From positions 5,639-69,638 of the forward strand of contig JAYKGV010000042.1 of assembly GCA_035285595.1 (NCBI GenBank): a stretch of 64,000 nt of DNA, in the 5' to 3' direction. How positions within the stretch are numbered: the stretch's first letter is position 1; every line of letters begins with the position of its first letter. Positions 34,460 to 42,922 of the stretch are shown here, piece after piece. This DNA is from VGJW01 sp035285595. Its GTDB lineage: Bacteria > Cyanobacteriota > Sericytochromatia > S15B-MN24 > VGJW01. The position numbers were made by a program, and so were the translations under genes. The notes under the pieces are model-generated. The model saw nothing but the letters and a program-made list of their open reading frames with translations, was not told the DNA's origin and made no database searches.

Positions 34460-35181
34460 GCCCCCTCCAGAAAAGCAGAGACCCGCTCGAGGACCACACC
34501 CTCCCGCAAGATACGCCGATGTCCGAGGCCTTCGAGCAGCAACAGTTCAGCCTCAGGCCAAGCTGCGGCCAAGCGAGGGGCATCCTCCCAGGGGACATCC
34601 GGATCGGCCGTGCCGTGGACCACCAGACCCGGCACCTCCAGATGGGGAGCAAGTCGTTCCAGATCCAGCAAAGTCTGCGGCTGTCCGACCATGGATTCGA
34701 CCAACGCCACGAACCGCTCCCTGACAAGTTCATTCAACTCCATCAGGTCCATGAATCGCTGCAGGACTTCCGAGGCACGCAAAGGCGCGGCGAGACTCAC
34801 GATGCGCTCGACTCGCAAACCGAGAGAACGGGCATACAAGACGGAGGACGCCCCCATGGAATGTCCGATGACGGCGTGGAAAGGGCCGTGGACCGCATCC
34901 ACGGCAAGCAAGGCATCTGCAAATGCCCAGGGATGGGCAAGTCGGCCCGCAGAGCGTCCATGGGCCGGTCCGTCGAGCGACAAAACCTCGAAGCCGCGTC
35001 CCTGCAAGTGACCGGCGAGGGACACGAAGTGGCTGGCCCGCCCCTCCCAGCCATGCAGACAAAGCACCTTGGGCCCTTCCGCCGGCCACCTCAAGCCGTG
35101 CAAGCCGGGAAGAAAACGCTCCGACAGGGCCGAATCGAGTCCTGCAAGTTCCCATTCCCGTTCCGGCAATCTCCTGGGCAC
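34456..35181 (-). CDS. Alpha/beta-hydrolase
   Basis: About 241 residues from a GTG at 35181, which has a CGAGG site seven bases upstream. The open frame extends upstream to 35364, but its first ATG lies inside tRNA-Leu and cannot be the start. Coding-like sequence (an ARRANRLLGG... helix) continues up to about 35260, so a rare start there is possible. Catalytic features: oxyanion LHGWEG, nucleophile elbow GHSMGA, acid in GTADPDVPW and His in GLGHRRIL. Substrate unknown. The product sits in an operon with the WYL regulator. Confidence 0.75.
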   Translation of the reverse strand: MPRRLPEREWELAGLDSALSERFLPGLHGLRWPAEGPKVLCLHGWEGRASHFVSLAGHLQGRGFEVLSLDGPAHGRSAGRLAHPWAFADALLAVDAVHGPFHAVIGHSMGASSVLYARSLGLRVERIVSLAAPLRASEVLQRFMDLMELNELVRERFVALVESMVGQPQTLLDLERLAPHLEVPGLVVHGTADPDVPWEDAPRLAAAWPEAELLLLEGLGHRRILREGVVLERVSAFLEGA

Positions 35182-35297
35182 GAGGAAACCTCGCCGAGCG
35201 ATTCTCGCCGCAAGGCCCGGCCAACGACCGCCGAGCAGTCGGTTCGCCCTGCGGGCAATCGTGAGTCCCGGCGGAACCCACCGTACGGGAAGAGAGG

Positions 35298-35378
35298 TGG
35301 GGGTGGTGGGAGTCGAACCCACATGCCTTGCGGCGTCCGATTTTGAGTCGGATGCGTCTGCCATTCCGCCACACCCCC
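35298..35378 (-). tRNA. tRNA-Leu (CAA anticodon)
   Basis: An 81-nt class II tRNA on the minus strand. The acceptor GGGGGTG pairs with CACCCCC, discriminator A, CCA not encoded. The anticodon stem TCCGA/TCGGA holds loop CTCAAAA, giving CAA for UUG codons. A long variable arm (CGCCGCAAGGCAT) and T-arm GTGGG-TTCGACT-CCCAC follow. The hydrolase gene begins just downstream, so the two may share a transcript. Confidence 0.97.
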
Positions 35379-35497
35379 GAGACCCCCCTATGATACCCTG
35401 ACTTTGGCATCTTGCCGGCCGACCGGGTCGCCCGCCCCCTGGAAACGCCGAACGTAATCTCTAAAATGGGCTCACGAAGCCGAAGCAACGAGGACAC

Positions 35498-36061
35498 ATG
35501 ACGGGCATCATTCTGGCTGCGGCAACGCTCGGAGGCGGTTGCTTCTGGTGTCTTGAAGCCATCTACCGTGAACTGCGGGGGGTCCGGAAAGTAGTCTCCG
35601 GTTACGCGGGGGGTAAGTCCCCGAGTCCCTCCTACAAGGAAGTGTGCTCAGGGAAGACGGGCCACGCCGAGGTCGTCCGGATTGAATACGATCCCGCAGA
35701 GATCGGTTACCGTGACCTTTTGGAAGTCTTCTTCACGATTCATGATCCGACGACTCTGAACAGGCAAGGCGCCGATGTCGGCACGCAGTACAGGTCGATC
35801 ATCCTGACCCACGACGCCACACAGGATCGTGTCGCACGGGAGGTCATGGCTGCCATCCGGGCCGCACGCATCTGGAAGGAGCCACTCGTGACGGAAATCA
35901 AGCCCCTCGACAAGTTCCATCCTGCCGAAGACCACCACCAGAATTACTTGGCGAACAATCCTTCCCAGCCCTATTGTTCGCTTGTCATCGCCCCCAAGGT
36001 GGCCAAGTTCCGCAAGCAGTACATGCAAAAGCTCAAGCACACCTCCAAGGGAACGCCTTAA
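35498..36061 (+). CDS. msrA: Peptide-methionine (S)-S-oxide reductase MsrA
   Basis: 187 residues. The active-site motif GCFWC is at 14-18 with catalytic Cys15. The surrounding LEAIYRELRGVRKVVSGYAGG, GHAEVVRIEYDP and DHHQNYL segments are typical. It reduces methionine-S-sulfoxide in oxidised proteins. No MsrB partner is visible. A GAGGAC site precedes the ATG by two bases, closer than usual. A T-run at 36065-36070 just after the stop may contribute to termination. Confidence 0.96.
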   Translation: MTGIILAAATLGGGCFWCLEAIYRELRGVRKVVSGYAGGKSPSPSYKEVCSGKTGHAEVVRIEYDPAEIGYRDLLEVFFTIHDPTTLNRQGADVGTQYRSIILTHDATQDRVAREVMAAIRAARIWKEPLVTEIKPLDKFHPAEDHHQNYLANNPSQPYCSLVIAPKVAKFRKQYMQKLKHTSKGTP

Positions 36062-36137
36062 GCCTTTTTTCATTCAAAATCTACCGGAACACAATCCGTA
36101 TAGAGCAGGCCGCTCGTCGAGGCGCCGACAAGATCCC

Positions 36138-37229
36138 ATGCCCCGACCTCTTGTCCGTGACCTGTCACGCTTCCTTGCGCAGCCTCCGCCCGGCGGGCGA
36201 CCGAAGCCGCGAGGCCCCGGCGCCTATTTTCCTGCGCCGTCTCGCTCCTGGTATCAGCCTGTCATCTCGTCGGATTGGCGCCAGACCGTACGGGACGCAG
36301 ATGTGCGGGTCACCTCGCAGGCAGGGGGAAAGCTGAAGTTCGGCGGAGGCATCGAGTTCTCCCGGACCTTGGTCGAACGGGCGCTCAACCAGTGGGTCAG
36401 AAACCAGCCTGGCTTGAGCTCCAGTCAGGTGAACCTGTCGCCCGACGGTCGAACGGTCACGCTCTCAGGTCCCTACAGATTGCTGGGCGGCGGGGTGCGA
36501 ATCCCCTTCAGCCTCACGGGACGTCCGGAGGTTCAGGGCTCCAGCCTGCGCCTGACCATTGAACAGTTTCGCCACCCGGGACCGGGGTTCGTAGGGAAGA
36601 CCATCTTGCAGCACACCGCTCGGGAGGCCAGGAAACAGGGCCATCCCGTGGTCTGGGACAACGCGACGAAATCCTTCGAGATCTCCCTGCAGGAGCTGCT
36701 GCCCGGTGTGACATTGGAAGGCAATCCGGAAGTCCAATCGGACGGCGGGGACCGGTTGGTGCTCAGGACCCCGGGTTCGAATCCCTCGGTACAGGGCGAT
36801 GGAAGGGCCCAGGTGCGCATCGGGGCCGCAACGGTAAGCGAGTTGCTGGCCAAGCATCTGGGCCGGCACATGACCCTCGAACGCCTTGTCCCGGGTACCG
36901 GTGCGTGGCGCCTGGAGGGCACCCTGATGCCGGGGCTGGGCGAACTGGTCGGCAACCTGCTGCCTGGCGTCCGGGGCGCCCGGGTCCCGCTGGGCATGAC
37001 TCTACGCACCAAGGGAAGCCAGGTCCTGATTGTTCCGGACTTGCCAGTCAAAGCACTTTGGCAAGCCTTGAGCGACAGCCTCCGACTCCAGGGCCTGCCT
37101 ACGAAGATCGTCAAGGAAGGGATCGCAGTTCCGCTGGCGTCTCTCGCCCCTCCTCGCTTGCCACTGTCGCGATTGGATCTCGCCCGTGACGAAGTGGTGG
37201 CGGAAGTGCCCCTTGCTGGCCTGGCTTAA
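36138..37229 (+). CDS. Hypothetical beta-rich protein, possibly LmeA/DUF2993-like
   Basis: 363 residues from the ATG at 36138 (the open frame begins earlier, in msrA). No signal peptide. The pattern of alternating strands with 'FSRTLVERALNQWV' helices and repeated 'VRIPFSLTGRPEVQGSSLRL' units resembles the DUF2993/LmeA lipid-binding fold: an initial helix-strand and later VPLGMTLRTKGSQV. The resemblance is by eye only. Two internal halves may be duplicates. Role unknown. Confidence 0.6.
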   Translation: MPRPLVRDLSRFLAQPPPGGRPKPRGPGAYFPAPSRSWYQPVISSDWRQTVRDADVRVTSQAGGKLKFGGGIEFSRTLVERALNQWVRNQPGLSSSQVNLSPDGRTVTLSGPYRLLGGGVRIPFSLTGRPEVQGSSLRLTIEQFRHPGPGFVGKTILQHTAREARKQGHPVVWDNATKSFEISLQELLPGVTLEGNPEVQSDGGDRLVLRTPGSNPSVQGDGRAQVRIGAATVSELLAKHLGRHMTLERLVPGTGAWRLEGTLMPGLGELVGNLLPGVRGARVPLGMTLRTKGSQVLIVPDLPVKALWQALSDSLRLQGLPTKIVKEGIAVPLASLAPPRLPLSRLDLARDEVVAEVPLAGLA

Positions 37230-37327
37230 CAAAATCAAAACAAGAACCAAACAAAAAGTTCATTAACACATCGCCAGCGTGCTATGGTCTCTTCGTCACA
37301 CTGCTAATTTTCCGGAGAGTCTTTGCC

Positions 37328-37696
37328 ATGACAGCCCTGCGCGTTCTGTTGCCCCTCACGCTTGCCCTGTCGGCGTGTGGCGCTCCTGCCACCTTGCGCG
37401 GCAGCCAAGTGGCCACGCTTCGTGCCAAGCAGCAGGCTCCGTCGTTCCAGAAGGAGGTTGCACCCTTGCTCAAATCCAACTGCGCCTCCTGTCACAATGC
37501 CGGACGTCTCTTCGCCCCGCTGCCGATGTTCGAAAAGGACGGCACGCCCCGCACCGAGGCCATCCGCTCCAACATCGATCGCATCGTGGGAGCCATCGAA
37601 AGCGGCAGGATGCCGCCTCGCCGCCCCGGATCCGTCACACCTGACCAGATTGCCCTGCTCAAGGCTTGGGCCGCGGCCGGCACCCCGATCGACTGA
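37328..37696 (+). CDS. Monohaem cytochrome c lipoprotein
   Basis: 122 residues. The signal peptide ends in lipobox LSAC with Cys17. A single haem-binding motif CASCH is at 52-56 and a likely axial Met at 95 in SGRMPPRRP. The 'ESGRMPPRRPG...DQIALLKAWAAAGTP' ending is typical of the planctomycete-type cytochrome c domain (PSCyt1). It should be a membrane-anchored electron carrier in the periplasm or at the surface. The upstream gap of 98 bp is unusually AT-rich and holds a GGAG ribosome site eight to ten bases before the ATG; a promoter is likely there. Confidence 0.88.
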   Translation: MTALRVLLPLTLALSACGAPATLRGSQVATLRAKQQAPSFQKEVAPLLKSNCASCHNAGRLFAPLPMFEKDGTPRTEAIRSNIDRIVGAIESGRMPPRRPGSVTPDQIALLKAWAAAGTPID

Positions 37697-37706
37697 CCCC
37701 GGACCG

Positions 37707-38675
37707 CTACATCGTCGGGCCCCGCATCAGGCCGATCTGCCGCAAACGTTCCTTCAGGTAGGCGTCGGCCGTGGTCGGGGCCCACTTAGGTGGATGTTCG
37801 GCCGAAACGAAGGCATCGAGGACCGAAAGGTCGCACGCGCTGTAAGGGTGGACGAAGAAGGGCATCGAATAGCGAGCCCCGGTATGACCGTCGTTCGGAT
37901 TGACCACCCGGTGGGTCGTGGCGGGAATCCTGCCGTTGGTCACCCGTTGCAACATGTCTCCCGAATCCACCACGATCTGGCCCTCGAGAGCATCGATGGC
38001 CATCCACTGGCCTTCCCGGGTCAGCAATTCCAGACCCGAGGCCGTTGCCTCGCACAACAGCGTGATGATGTTGATGTCCTCGTGCGCCGCGGCACGAACG
38101 GCCCCCGGAGGAACTTCCCCTGTCACGGGCGGGTAGTGGATGGCGCGTACGATCGAGTTGCCGTCCACCACCATGTCCGCGAAGGTGCGTGACGGCAAAT
38201 CGAAGTACTCGGCGAGGGCCTCGAGCAGGGAGGCCACGCAGGCATCGAGCTGTCCGTAAAGGGCCTTCATGGCCGCCTCCAGTCCGGGTACCTCGCGCGG
38301 CCAGACATTGCCAGGGTAATGCCCCTCGTACGGATGACCGGACGGAAGCTCCCGTCCGACGTGCCAGAACTCCTTCAGGTCCGCGACCGGATGGTCCTTG
38401 GCGTGTTCGCGTCCGTACGGCGTATAGCCTCGCTGTCCACCCTCGACACCGGCATATGCAACTTTGACGGGTTCGGGCAATGCGAAAAAATCCTTGAACA
38501 GGGCATAAGCCTCGCGGATCAAGGACTGGTCAACCCCATGGCCGTCGAGCGTCACGAACCCGAAGGTTTCAAGCCCGTGACCCAACGTCTGTACAAAAGC
38601 GGATCGCCGGTCGGTGTCTCCGCTGCGGAAGTCTTCCAGACGGATGACGGGAATGTTGGAAGCGACGGCGGTCAT
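37707..38675 (-). CDS. 2OG-Fe(II) oxygenase, isopenicillin-N-synthase type
   Basis: 322 residues from an ATG at 38675 preceded by GGGAG. The DIOX_N region begins with IPVIRLEDFRSGD; the jelly-roll has the iron-binding AAHEDINIITLL (His and Asp), THRVVNP (second His) and the 2-oxoglutarate Arg in RYSMPFFV. The length is normal for plant- and bacterial-type IPNS-like dioxygenases. The substrate is not predictable. It is convergent with the cytochrome gene and overlaps no other gene. Confidence 0.9.
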   Translation of the reverse strand: MTAVASNIPVIRLEDFRSGDTDRRSAFVQTLGHGLETFGFVTLDGHGVDQSLIREAYALFKDFFALPEPVKVAYAGVEGGQRGYTPYGREHAKDHPVADLKEFWHVGRELPSGHPYEGHYPGNVWPREVPGLEAAMKALYGQLDACVASLLEALAEYFDLPSRTFADMVVDGNSIVRAIHYPPVTGEVPPGAVRAAAHEDINIITLLCEATASGLELLTREGQWMAIDALEGQIVVDSGDMLQRVTNGRIPATTHRVVNPNDGHTGARYSMPFFVHPYSACDLSVLDAFVSAEHPPKWAPTTADAYLKERLRQIGLMRGPTM

Positions 38676-38808
38676 GCGGCATGTCTCCCACGGGGGCCGA
38701 GGTCGGGCAGATTGTACCCCGCTTGTCCCCGCCCGTCCCCTGGCAGACTGAGAGGACCACAAAGGTCGTGACGCAGGCACCGGGACGAACCGCCCTTCGT
38801 GGCCCACG

Positions 38809-39786
38809 ATGACGAACATGCCTCGCCTCTCGGCCGTCCTCGGGGTGTTGGTGCCAAGCCTCGCCGGATGCAACACCAGCACCCTTGCCACCGGACCGGC
38901 GCCGGCGGCGCCCCCTGCTGCGCTCGAGGCGCCGTCGGCCTTCTCCAGGAGGCTGGCGCCACGGCCCGGGATCCTCGACACGACCATCCCCTTCGATGCA
39001 GGCGAGCCCCCGTACCTTCATGTGCTGCCCCCGCGAAGCGTGACACCCCTGTTGCTTTCGCAGGTAGGTCCGGGTGTGGAACACCCTGTAGCCGGAGCGG
39101 CCGGAGAACCCTATGTCTTTTTCAGTCGAAGGGGTTCCATCCTCGCATGGGATGCCCTTCGCTCCCTCGTGGTTCTGGTGGACGGACTTCCTGGACGAAC
39201 TTTGCTTTCCCGCCCCTCGGTCAACGCCGATGGCAGCGCGATGCTGTGGCACGATCCCGCGACGCTCTACCTCTGGCAGCGCATACCGAAGCCACGCGAA
39301 GGCCGTTGGGAGCTCAGGGGGAGCAGCCGCCGCATCCCGATGGCCGGACGCTGGGCAACCCCGCTCGGCGGCCTGGCCGAGGCCTGGGGGAATGACAAGC
39401 TCGACCGTGCCCTGCTGCGCTCCGGCAACGGCAGGGTGGCCCTGCTCGACCTTTCACGGCGTGTGCTTCTGACCCTACGTACGGATGCGCTCGGTCCCGT
39501 ACGATCGTGCAGCATCTCTCCCTCGGGGAAACTCCTGCTGCTCGCCACGGACCAGAACTTGTGGGTATTCGAGCCTGACCGCCAGGCCATCGCCGGACTG
39601 CCCGAAACCAACAGGGCCCTGGGTCAGGCGACTTTGCGGGAAGCCACATGGATCACCGATGAGGGCTTCCTTGCGACGGGACGCCGTTCGGCGCAGGACA
39701 GGCGCTTTCTCCTGGTTAGGTGGCCTTCAGAGCGCCTGCTGGGGGCTTTTGCCTTCAATGATGTGATTCTCCCTACATTTCGTTAG
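38809..39786 (+). CDS. Propeller-like lipoprotein of unknown function
   Basis: 325 residues. Lipobox SLAGC with Cys21. The body contains TolB/WD40-like short strands and turns (LSRPSVNADGSAMLWHD, SCSISPSGKLLLLATDQNLWVFEP), so a beta-propeller is likely. No enzyme motif is visible. First of two adjacent lipoprotein genes. Confidence 0.7.
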   Translation: MTNMPRLSAVLGVLVPSLAGCNTSTLATGPAPAAPPAALEAPSAFSRRLAPRPGILDTTIPFDAGEPPYLHVLPPRSVTPLLLSQVGPGVEHPVAGAAGEPYVFFSRRGSILAWDALRSLVVLVDGLPGRTLLSRPSVNADGSAMLWHDPATLYLWQRIPKPREGRWELRGSSRRIPMAGRWATPLGGLAEAWGNDKLDRALLRSGNGRVALLDLSRRVLLTLRTDALGPVRSCSISPSGKLLLLATDQNLWVFEPDRQAIAGLPETNRALGQATLREATWITDEGFLATGRRSAQDRRFLLVRWPSERLLGAFAFNDVILPTFR

Positions 39787-39817
39787 AAGCGACCTCTCCA
39801 AGGGCACGTGAATAAAT

Positions 39818-40663
39818 ATGAACCAACTTTCATTCGTTCGTATGCACGCCGCGGTTCTTGGTGCCGTCTGTCTGGCCAGCGCGTGTGCGGCACCTGCCGC
39901 ACACGTCGCGTCCGTGGCCCCGGCCGCACGGGTGGCGGGCGTGGATCGCATCATGGCAGAAGGAGCGGGTCAGGCCAGTCTGGACGTGGCCTTGAGCGTG
40001 CCCGCCCGAAGGTCCACGCAAGGCTTGGCCTCGGATCTGGGGATCGGCCAGGTGGTGGTAGGACTCTTCGACTATGGAAGTGCCGCCAACGACGTGGCGA
40101 GGCTGGGGATATTGACCCAAGGCGGATATCAGAACGCAGCTGGCTCTGTTCGCCTCGATACCTCGAATGCCCCTTGGTTCGGGTCGGCTTACACAAGGTC
40201 ATTGCCTACATTGGTAGGGACCCCGAAAGCCGGTTACAACTCGACTCGTGTGCTCGCCGACACCCTGACGGACGTTGACCAGCCCTGGCTGGATTTGTCG
40301 GGTGCAAATGCTGCGCGCCTCGAACCCCGGCGCTACCTGATCCGCGACTTTGATGATGGCGAATCTATTTTGACGGCCCAAGCCAACAACACTGCCATCT
40401 CGTTGCGCTTCGGCAACCTGGCCCAGGACGATGGCTCAGGCCTTCACAGCTACCTGGCCTTCGCCGTCGCGTGGGATGCGAACCCGAATCGGGCGGATAG
40501 AAAAGTGCTGGGATACGTGGACGTCCTCGTCCCCGGTCCTTTGAAGACAGGGCAAAATGTGGGTCTCCCCCTTGTCCTGAACGAGGGGGTCTTTACCGAC
40601 AACTTGGGCGTCGGCTTCACGCTCGACCCAGTGGTGCCCACCGTGGGAGACGACGCGCCGTAA
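39818..40663 (+). CDS. Lipoprotein of unknown function
   Basis: 281 residues. Signal peptide with lipobox LASAC (Cys at about 23), then an Ala/Val-rich linker. The rest is beta-rich with Gly/Asn turns and no catalytic motif. Its ATG follows the preceding lipoprotein gene by 31 bp and its stop lies 5 bp before the RnfD-like gene, so it probably begins or joins the following operon. Confidence 0.7.
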   Translation: MNQLSFVRMHAAVLGAVCLASACAAPAAHVASVAPAARVAGVDRIMAEGAGQASLDVALSVPARRSTQGLASDLGIGQVVVGLFDYGSAANDVARLGILTQGGYQNAAGSVRLDTSNAPWFGSAYTRSLPTLVGTPKAGYNSTRVLADTLTDVDQPWLDLSGANAARLEPRRYLIRDFDDGESILTAQANNTAISLRFGNLAQDDGSGLHSYLAFAVAWDANPNRADRKVLGYVDVLVPGPLKTGQNVGLPLVLNEGVFTDNLGVGFTLDPVVPTVGDDAP

Positions 40664-40668
40664 GTTCC

Positions 40669-41541
40669 TTGACAGCGTCACTTGCGGTGAAAGAACAGAG
40701 TAACGAGCGGAGTTTCTGGGCCTCAGGTGACCCTCGACTTTGGCAATTGGCGTTTCTGGGTACCTTGTTGCTCATCGGCGTCTGGATGCGAGACTTCACC
40801 TTGGATCTCTCTCAGGTGCTGTTGTGCCTCGGGACGGCCATCGGGGTCCAGGCTTGGCTCGGGAAGGGCCGCCATCTCTTCAGCGGGGCCATTACCGGCC
40901 TTGGCCTATGCCTGCTGGTGCGCGCGGACAACCTCTGGGTGCATCCCCTTTGCGCCGCCCTGGCCCTCGGCGCGAAATTCCTGATTCGCTGGAATGACAA
41001 GGCGCTGTTCAATCCTGCCAACTTCGGTGTTCTCGCGGCCATGGCCGTGCTTCCGGGGGCGTGGACCTCTCCCGGCCAATGGGGACATTCATGGGTTCTG
41101 GGGATCGGTATCCTCGCACTGGGTATGGCGGTCGCCGGCAGGGCCGGGAGACTGGATGGTTCCATGGCCTTCATGGCCAGTTGGTTGGCCCTCTGCGCCG
41201 GCCGAGTCGGATGGCTGGGCCAACCTCCGGACGTGCTGCAGCACCAGCTCGCCTCAGGTTCTCTCATCCTCTTCACCTTCTTCATGATTTCTGATCCGCG
41301 CACGACACCGGACCACCCTCGCGGCCGGATGTTGCACGCGGCGGCAGTCGCCTTGGTCGCCTTCATCTGGCAATTCGGCTTCTATCGTCCGCACGGCCCC
41401 ATCGTCGCCCTGGCGCTTTGCGTACCGCTCGTCCCCCTGCTGGATGCCTGGCTGCAGGCGCCCCGCTTCACCTGGCCCGGGGAGCAGCGTCTTCTCGTCC
41501 AAGGAGACCCGCGCGATGTCCCAGACCTCCGCCCCGCATAA
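40669..41541 (+). CDS. RnfD/NqrB-like membrane protein
   Basis: 290 residues from a TTG (a GTG at 40687 is an alternative). Eight or so hydrophobic segments are present. The NPANFGVL motif and a SGSLILFTFFMISDPRT..P signature match the RnfD/RsxD/NqrB family, where the Thr of a similar motif carries covalent FMN; here the flavin Thr is not obvious, so FMN attachment is uncertain. No other rnf or nqr gene is near. It overlaps the DUF2330 gene by 26 nt; the pair is likely one functional unit. Confidence 0.82.
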   Translation: MTASLAVKEQSNERSFWASGDPRLWQLAFLGTLLLIGVWMRDFTLDLSQVLLCLGTAIGVQAWLGKGRHLFSGAITGLGLCLLVRADNLWVHPLCAALALGAKFLIRWNDKALFNPANFGVLAAMAVLPGAWTSPGQWGHSWVLGIGILALGMAVAGRAGRLDGSMAFMASWLALCAGRVGWLGQPPDVLQHQLASGSLILFTFFMISDPRTTPDHPRGRMLHAAAVALVAFIWQFGFYRPHGPIVALALCVPLVPLLDAWLQAPRFTWPGEQRLLVQGDPRDVPDLRPA

Positions 41542-42922
41542 ACGCCGAATGCTACACAGGGTCGGGCTTGCAGGTTTCCTGGGGATGGGCCTGCTTCTGG
41601 CCACCCCCGAGGCCCGGGCGTTCTGTGGCTTCTATGTGGCCAAGGCAGATGCCTCGCTCTACAACGAGACCTCCCGGGTGGTGATGGTGCGGGACGGCAA
41701 CCGCACGGTCATCGGCATGCTCAGCGACTACAAGGGGCCGCTCAAGGAGTTCGCGATGGTCGTCCCCGTGCCGACGATCTTGGGTCGCGACCAGATCCAT
41801 GTCGCGGAGCGCGCGGTATTCGATCATCTGGATGCTTTCACGGCTCCTCGCCTCGTCGAGTACTTCGATGAGGACCCTTGCGCCATTCGTCGCCGCTCGC
41901 TGGAGGACCGGATGGTCTCGGCCCCAGCCGCGGCGGGGTCCAAAAGGTCAGGGTTGCGTGCCCGAAAGCTGGGCGTGACCATCGAAGCTCAATACACGGT
42001 CGGCGAATACGACATCTTGATCCTGTCGGCCAAGGAGTCGGGCGGACTTGAAACGTGGTTGCGGCAGAACGGCTATCGCGTTCCGGCCAAGGCTCGCAAG
42101 GCTCTGGCCCCCTACATCCGGACCGGCCACAAGTTCTTCGTGGCCAAGGTGAATCTGGGCGAACAGGCCAGGACTGGCCTGCAGCACCTGCGTCCCCTGC
42201 AATTCGCCTTCGAGAGTCCGAAGTTCATGTTGCCCATCCGCCTCGGCATGGCCAATGCCCAAGGCCCCCAGGACATGCTGGTCTATGCCATCACCCGCAA
42301 GGGAAGGGTCGAAACCACCAACTACCGGTCCGTGAAGCTCCCCACGGGCAAGCAGATTCCCGTCCACCTCAAGAATGACTTCAAGGCCTTCTACAAGGCG
42401 ATGTTCGAGACCGCCTGGAAACGTGAAGACCGGCGCGCGGTCTTCACCGAACACTTCTGGGACATGGGCTGGTGCGACCCTTGCGCGGCCGATCCCTTGT
42501 CGCCCGATCAGCTGCGTCAGCTCGGGGTATGGTGGCTGGATGCTCCCGGCGAGGCACCGCCCCCTGGCGTGCCCAGCGGAAGGCGGCGGGCCGCACCTTG
42601 GTCGGGTGGTGCCGTTGATGCGGTCGTGACCCGGCTGCATGTCCGTTACACGGCGAAAACCTTTCCCGAGGATCTGGTCTTCCAGGAAACCAAGGATCGC
42701 GAAAATTTTCAGGTCCGCTTCGTCCTGCAGCACCCGTGGCGCGGGTCGTCGGAATGTACCGAAGCTGGCAGTTACCGTGAAGCATTACGCAAGCGACAAG
42801 AAGAGGAAGTCCGCACGGCGGCCAACCTCACGGGCTGGCCGGTCGAGCGCCTGCGTCGCGGCGCCGGGATGGGACCGGCACCTGCGCCTACGCCGTGGTG
42901 GAAAAATCTCTGGTCCAGGTGA
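41516..42922 (+). CDS. DUF2330 protein (exported, cytochrome-neighbour family)
   Basis: 468 residues from the ATG at 41516, with an AAGGAG site upstream. A signal peptide ends at ARA (about 36). The DUF2330 core is clear: FCGFYVAKADASLYN, VVMVRDGNRTVIGML, FAMVVPVP and PRLVEYFDEDPC. Five or more cysteines are scattered. Function unknown; the family is often next to RnfD-like genes. The C-terminal end overlaps the SelO start by GTGA. Confidence 0.9.
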   Translation: MSQTSAPHKRRMLHRVGLAGFLGMGLLLATPEARAFCGFYVAKADASLYNETSRVVMVRDGNRTVIGMLSDYKGPLKEFAMVVPVPTILGRDQIHVAERAVFDHLDAFTAPRLVEYFDEDPCAIRRRSLEDRMVSAPAAAGSKRSGLRARKLGVTIEAQYTVGEYDILILSAKESGGLETWLRQNGYRVPAKARKALAPYIRTGHKFFVAKVNLGEQARTGLQHLRPLQFAFESPKFMLPIRLGMANAQGPQDMLVYAITRKGRVETTNYRSVKLPTGKQIPVHLKNDFKAFYKAMFETAWKREDRRAVFTEHFWDMGWCDPCAADPLSPDQLRQLGVWWLDAPGEAPPPGVPSGRRRAAPWSGGAVDAVVTRLHVRYTAKTFPEDLVFQETKDRENFQVRFVLQHPWRGSSECTEAGSYREALRKRQEEEVRTAANLTGWPVERLRRGAGMGPAPAPTPWWKNLWSR

